Shown: piece after piece, positions 5,102-5,751 of the stretch | How positions within the stretch are numbered: the first letter of the stretch is position 1 | Layout: every line of letters starts with the position of its first letter | From: a bacterium | GTDB taxonomy: Bacteria > Pseudomonadota > Alphaproteobacteria > Caulobacterales > Hyphomonadaceae | Length of the DNA: 5,751 nucleotides | Direction of reading: 5' to 3' | Assembly: GCA_030824255.1 (NCBI GenBank) | Contig: JAVBYB010000083.1 | Location: 1 to 5,751, forward strand | The notes under the pieces: model-generated | What the model was told of the DNA's origin: nothing | Seen by the model: only the letters and a program-made list of their open reading frames with translations | The model's database searches: none | Translations under genes and position numbers: made by a program

Positions 5102-5751
5102 AGGCCGCATTCTTCAGCTCAAGCCGGCGCACCAGCTTCTCTTTCCACACGCCCGGCCCGCCCGCCTGCACGGCGAGCAGCTTGGCGCGGCGATAGAAGA
5201 GATGGCAGTCCACCTCCCACGTATACCCCATGCCCCCATGCGCCTGGATGTTCTCCTTCGAGGCAAAATAGTACGCATCGCACGCCGCCACCCGCGCCGC
5301 CGCCGCCGCAATCGGCAGTTGTGACGATTGCGTGGAAAGCGCCCACGCCCCGTAATACGCATTCGACCGCGCCAGCTCGATCCCGACATACATGTCCGCC
5401 AGCTTGTGCTTGATCGCCTGGAACGAGCCGATCTGCCGCGAGAACGCATAGCGTCCCTTCGCATACTCGACCGCCATCTCGAGGCACGCCTGCGATCCGC
5501 CAATCTGCTCGAACGCGATCAGCACCGCCGCCCGATCCAGCACAGCCTCCGCGATATCCCACCCCTCGCCCGCCTTGCCGATCCGCTCCGCGCTCGCCTT
5601 GTTGAACGTAAGCCGCGCATGTCCGCGCGTCGGGTCCAGCGTCTGCAGCGTCTCGCGTTTCACCCCCGGCTGATTGAGGTCCACCAGAACCAGCGACACC
5701 CCCGCCCCCTCGCGCGCCAGCACAACAGCGTGCGTGGCGATATCGCCATCC
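5100..5751 (-). CDS. Acyl-CoA dehydrogenase family protein, likely non-catalytic partner subunit; 5' end beyond the right edge
   Basis: Only the last 216 codons are present; the frame is already open at 5750, so the GTG at 5723 is not the true start. The visible part is the end of the beta domain (DGD...REGAGVSLVLVD) and the complete C-terminal helical domain. Numbered from the first whole codon, R100-x2-F103-x3-I107-x2-F110-Q111 followed by LADMY (117-121) is the conserved FAD-contact segment, and QAHGGMGYTWE (169-179) matches the C-terminal ACAD signature. Neither known catalytic Glu is there: the helix G position reads LDRAA (Asp72), and the C-terminal position reads VQAGGPG. This suggests a partner subunit for the 407-aa ACAD, as in two-gene heteromeric ACADs such as mycobacterial FadE26-FadE27 and FadE28-FadE29. 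The N-terminal domain and promoter are outside the window. Confidence 0.95.
   Translation of the reverse strand, partial: DGDIATHAVVLAREGAGVSLVLVDLNQPGVKRETLQTLDPTRGHARLTFNKASAERIGKAGEGWDIAEAVLDRAAVLIAFEQIGGSQACLEMAVEYAKGRYAFSRQIGSFQAIKHKLADMYVGIELARSNAYYGAWALSTQSSQLPIAAAAARVAACDAYYFASKENIQAHGGMGYTWEVDCHLFYRRAKLLAVQAGGPGVWKEKLVRRLELKNAA

Noticed and set aside
4477..5196. Long plus-strand open frame (239 codons) opposite the ACAD genes
   Set aside because: It is rich in Arg, His and Leu, spans the boundary of two well-supported ACAD genes on the other strand, and shows no motif. Such frames arise from G/C-biased codon usage.

Overview
The window looks like a piece of a high-GC alphaproteobacterial replicon. 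The acyl-CoA dehydrogenase genes on the right have third codon positions that are almost all G or C, and the relaxase on the left resembles a family I know mainly from Alphaproteobacteria. The taxonomic call is inference from memory, not a search. All six supported genes lie on the minus strand, so they are transcribed from right to left.

Right part (3865-5751): two adjacent acyl-CoA dehydrogenase (ACAD) family genes. The upstream one is cut by the right edge. The downstream one is complete, and its ribosome binding site overlaps the stop codon of its partner. Their active-site features are complementary: one keeps the likely catalytic glutamate, the other keeps the FAD-contacting R-x2-F-x3-I-x2-FQ segment. 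They look like the two subunits of one heteromeric beta-oxidation dehydrogenase. The substrate is unknown.

Middle (3716-3864): the only sizeable gap, 149 bases. It holds a candidate origin of transfer (oriT): an IncP-like ATCCTG|T nick motif, two different direct repeats each with a 10-base period on either side of it, and a 10-bp perfect inverted repeat that encloses two smaller hairpins.

Left part (1-3715): a conjugation or mobilization module read away from that gap. In order it contains a MobC-like ribbon-helix-helix accessory protein, a MOBP-like relaxase (GTGA overlap with mobC), an unrecognised protein with tryptophan-centred repeats, and a VirD4/TraG-type coupling ATPase that runs off the left edge. 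A plausible reading is that MobC and the relaxase assemble at the oriT, the relaxase nicks it, and the coupling protein docks the complex to a type IV secretion channel. No integrase, replication gene or mating-pair-formation gene is visible, so plasmid, ICE and IME cannot be told apart.

The most interesting points are the histidine where MOBP relaxases have their catalytic tyrosine, a coupling protein with no room for transmembrane segments, the highly ordered oriT-like gap, and the repeat protein between relaxase and coupling protein.
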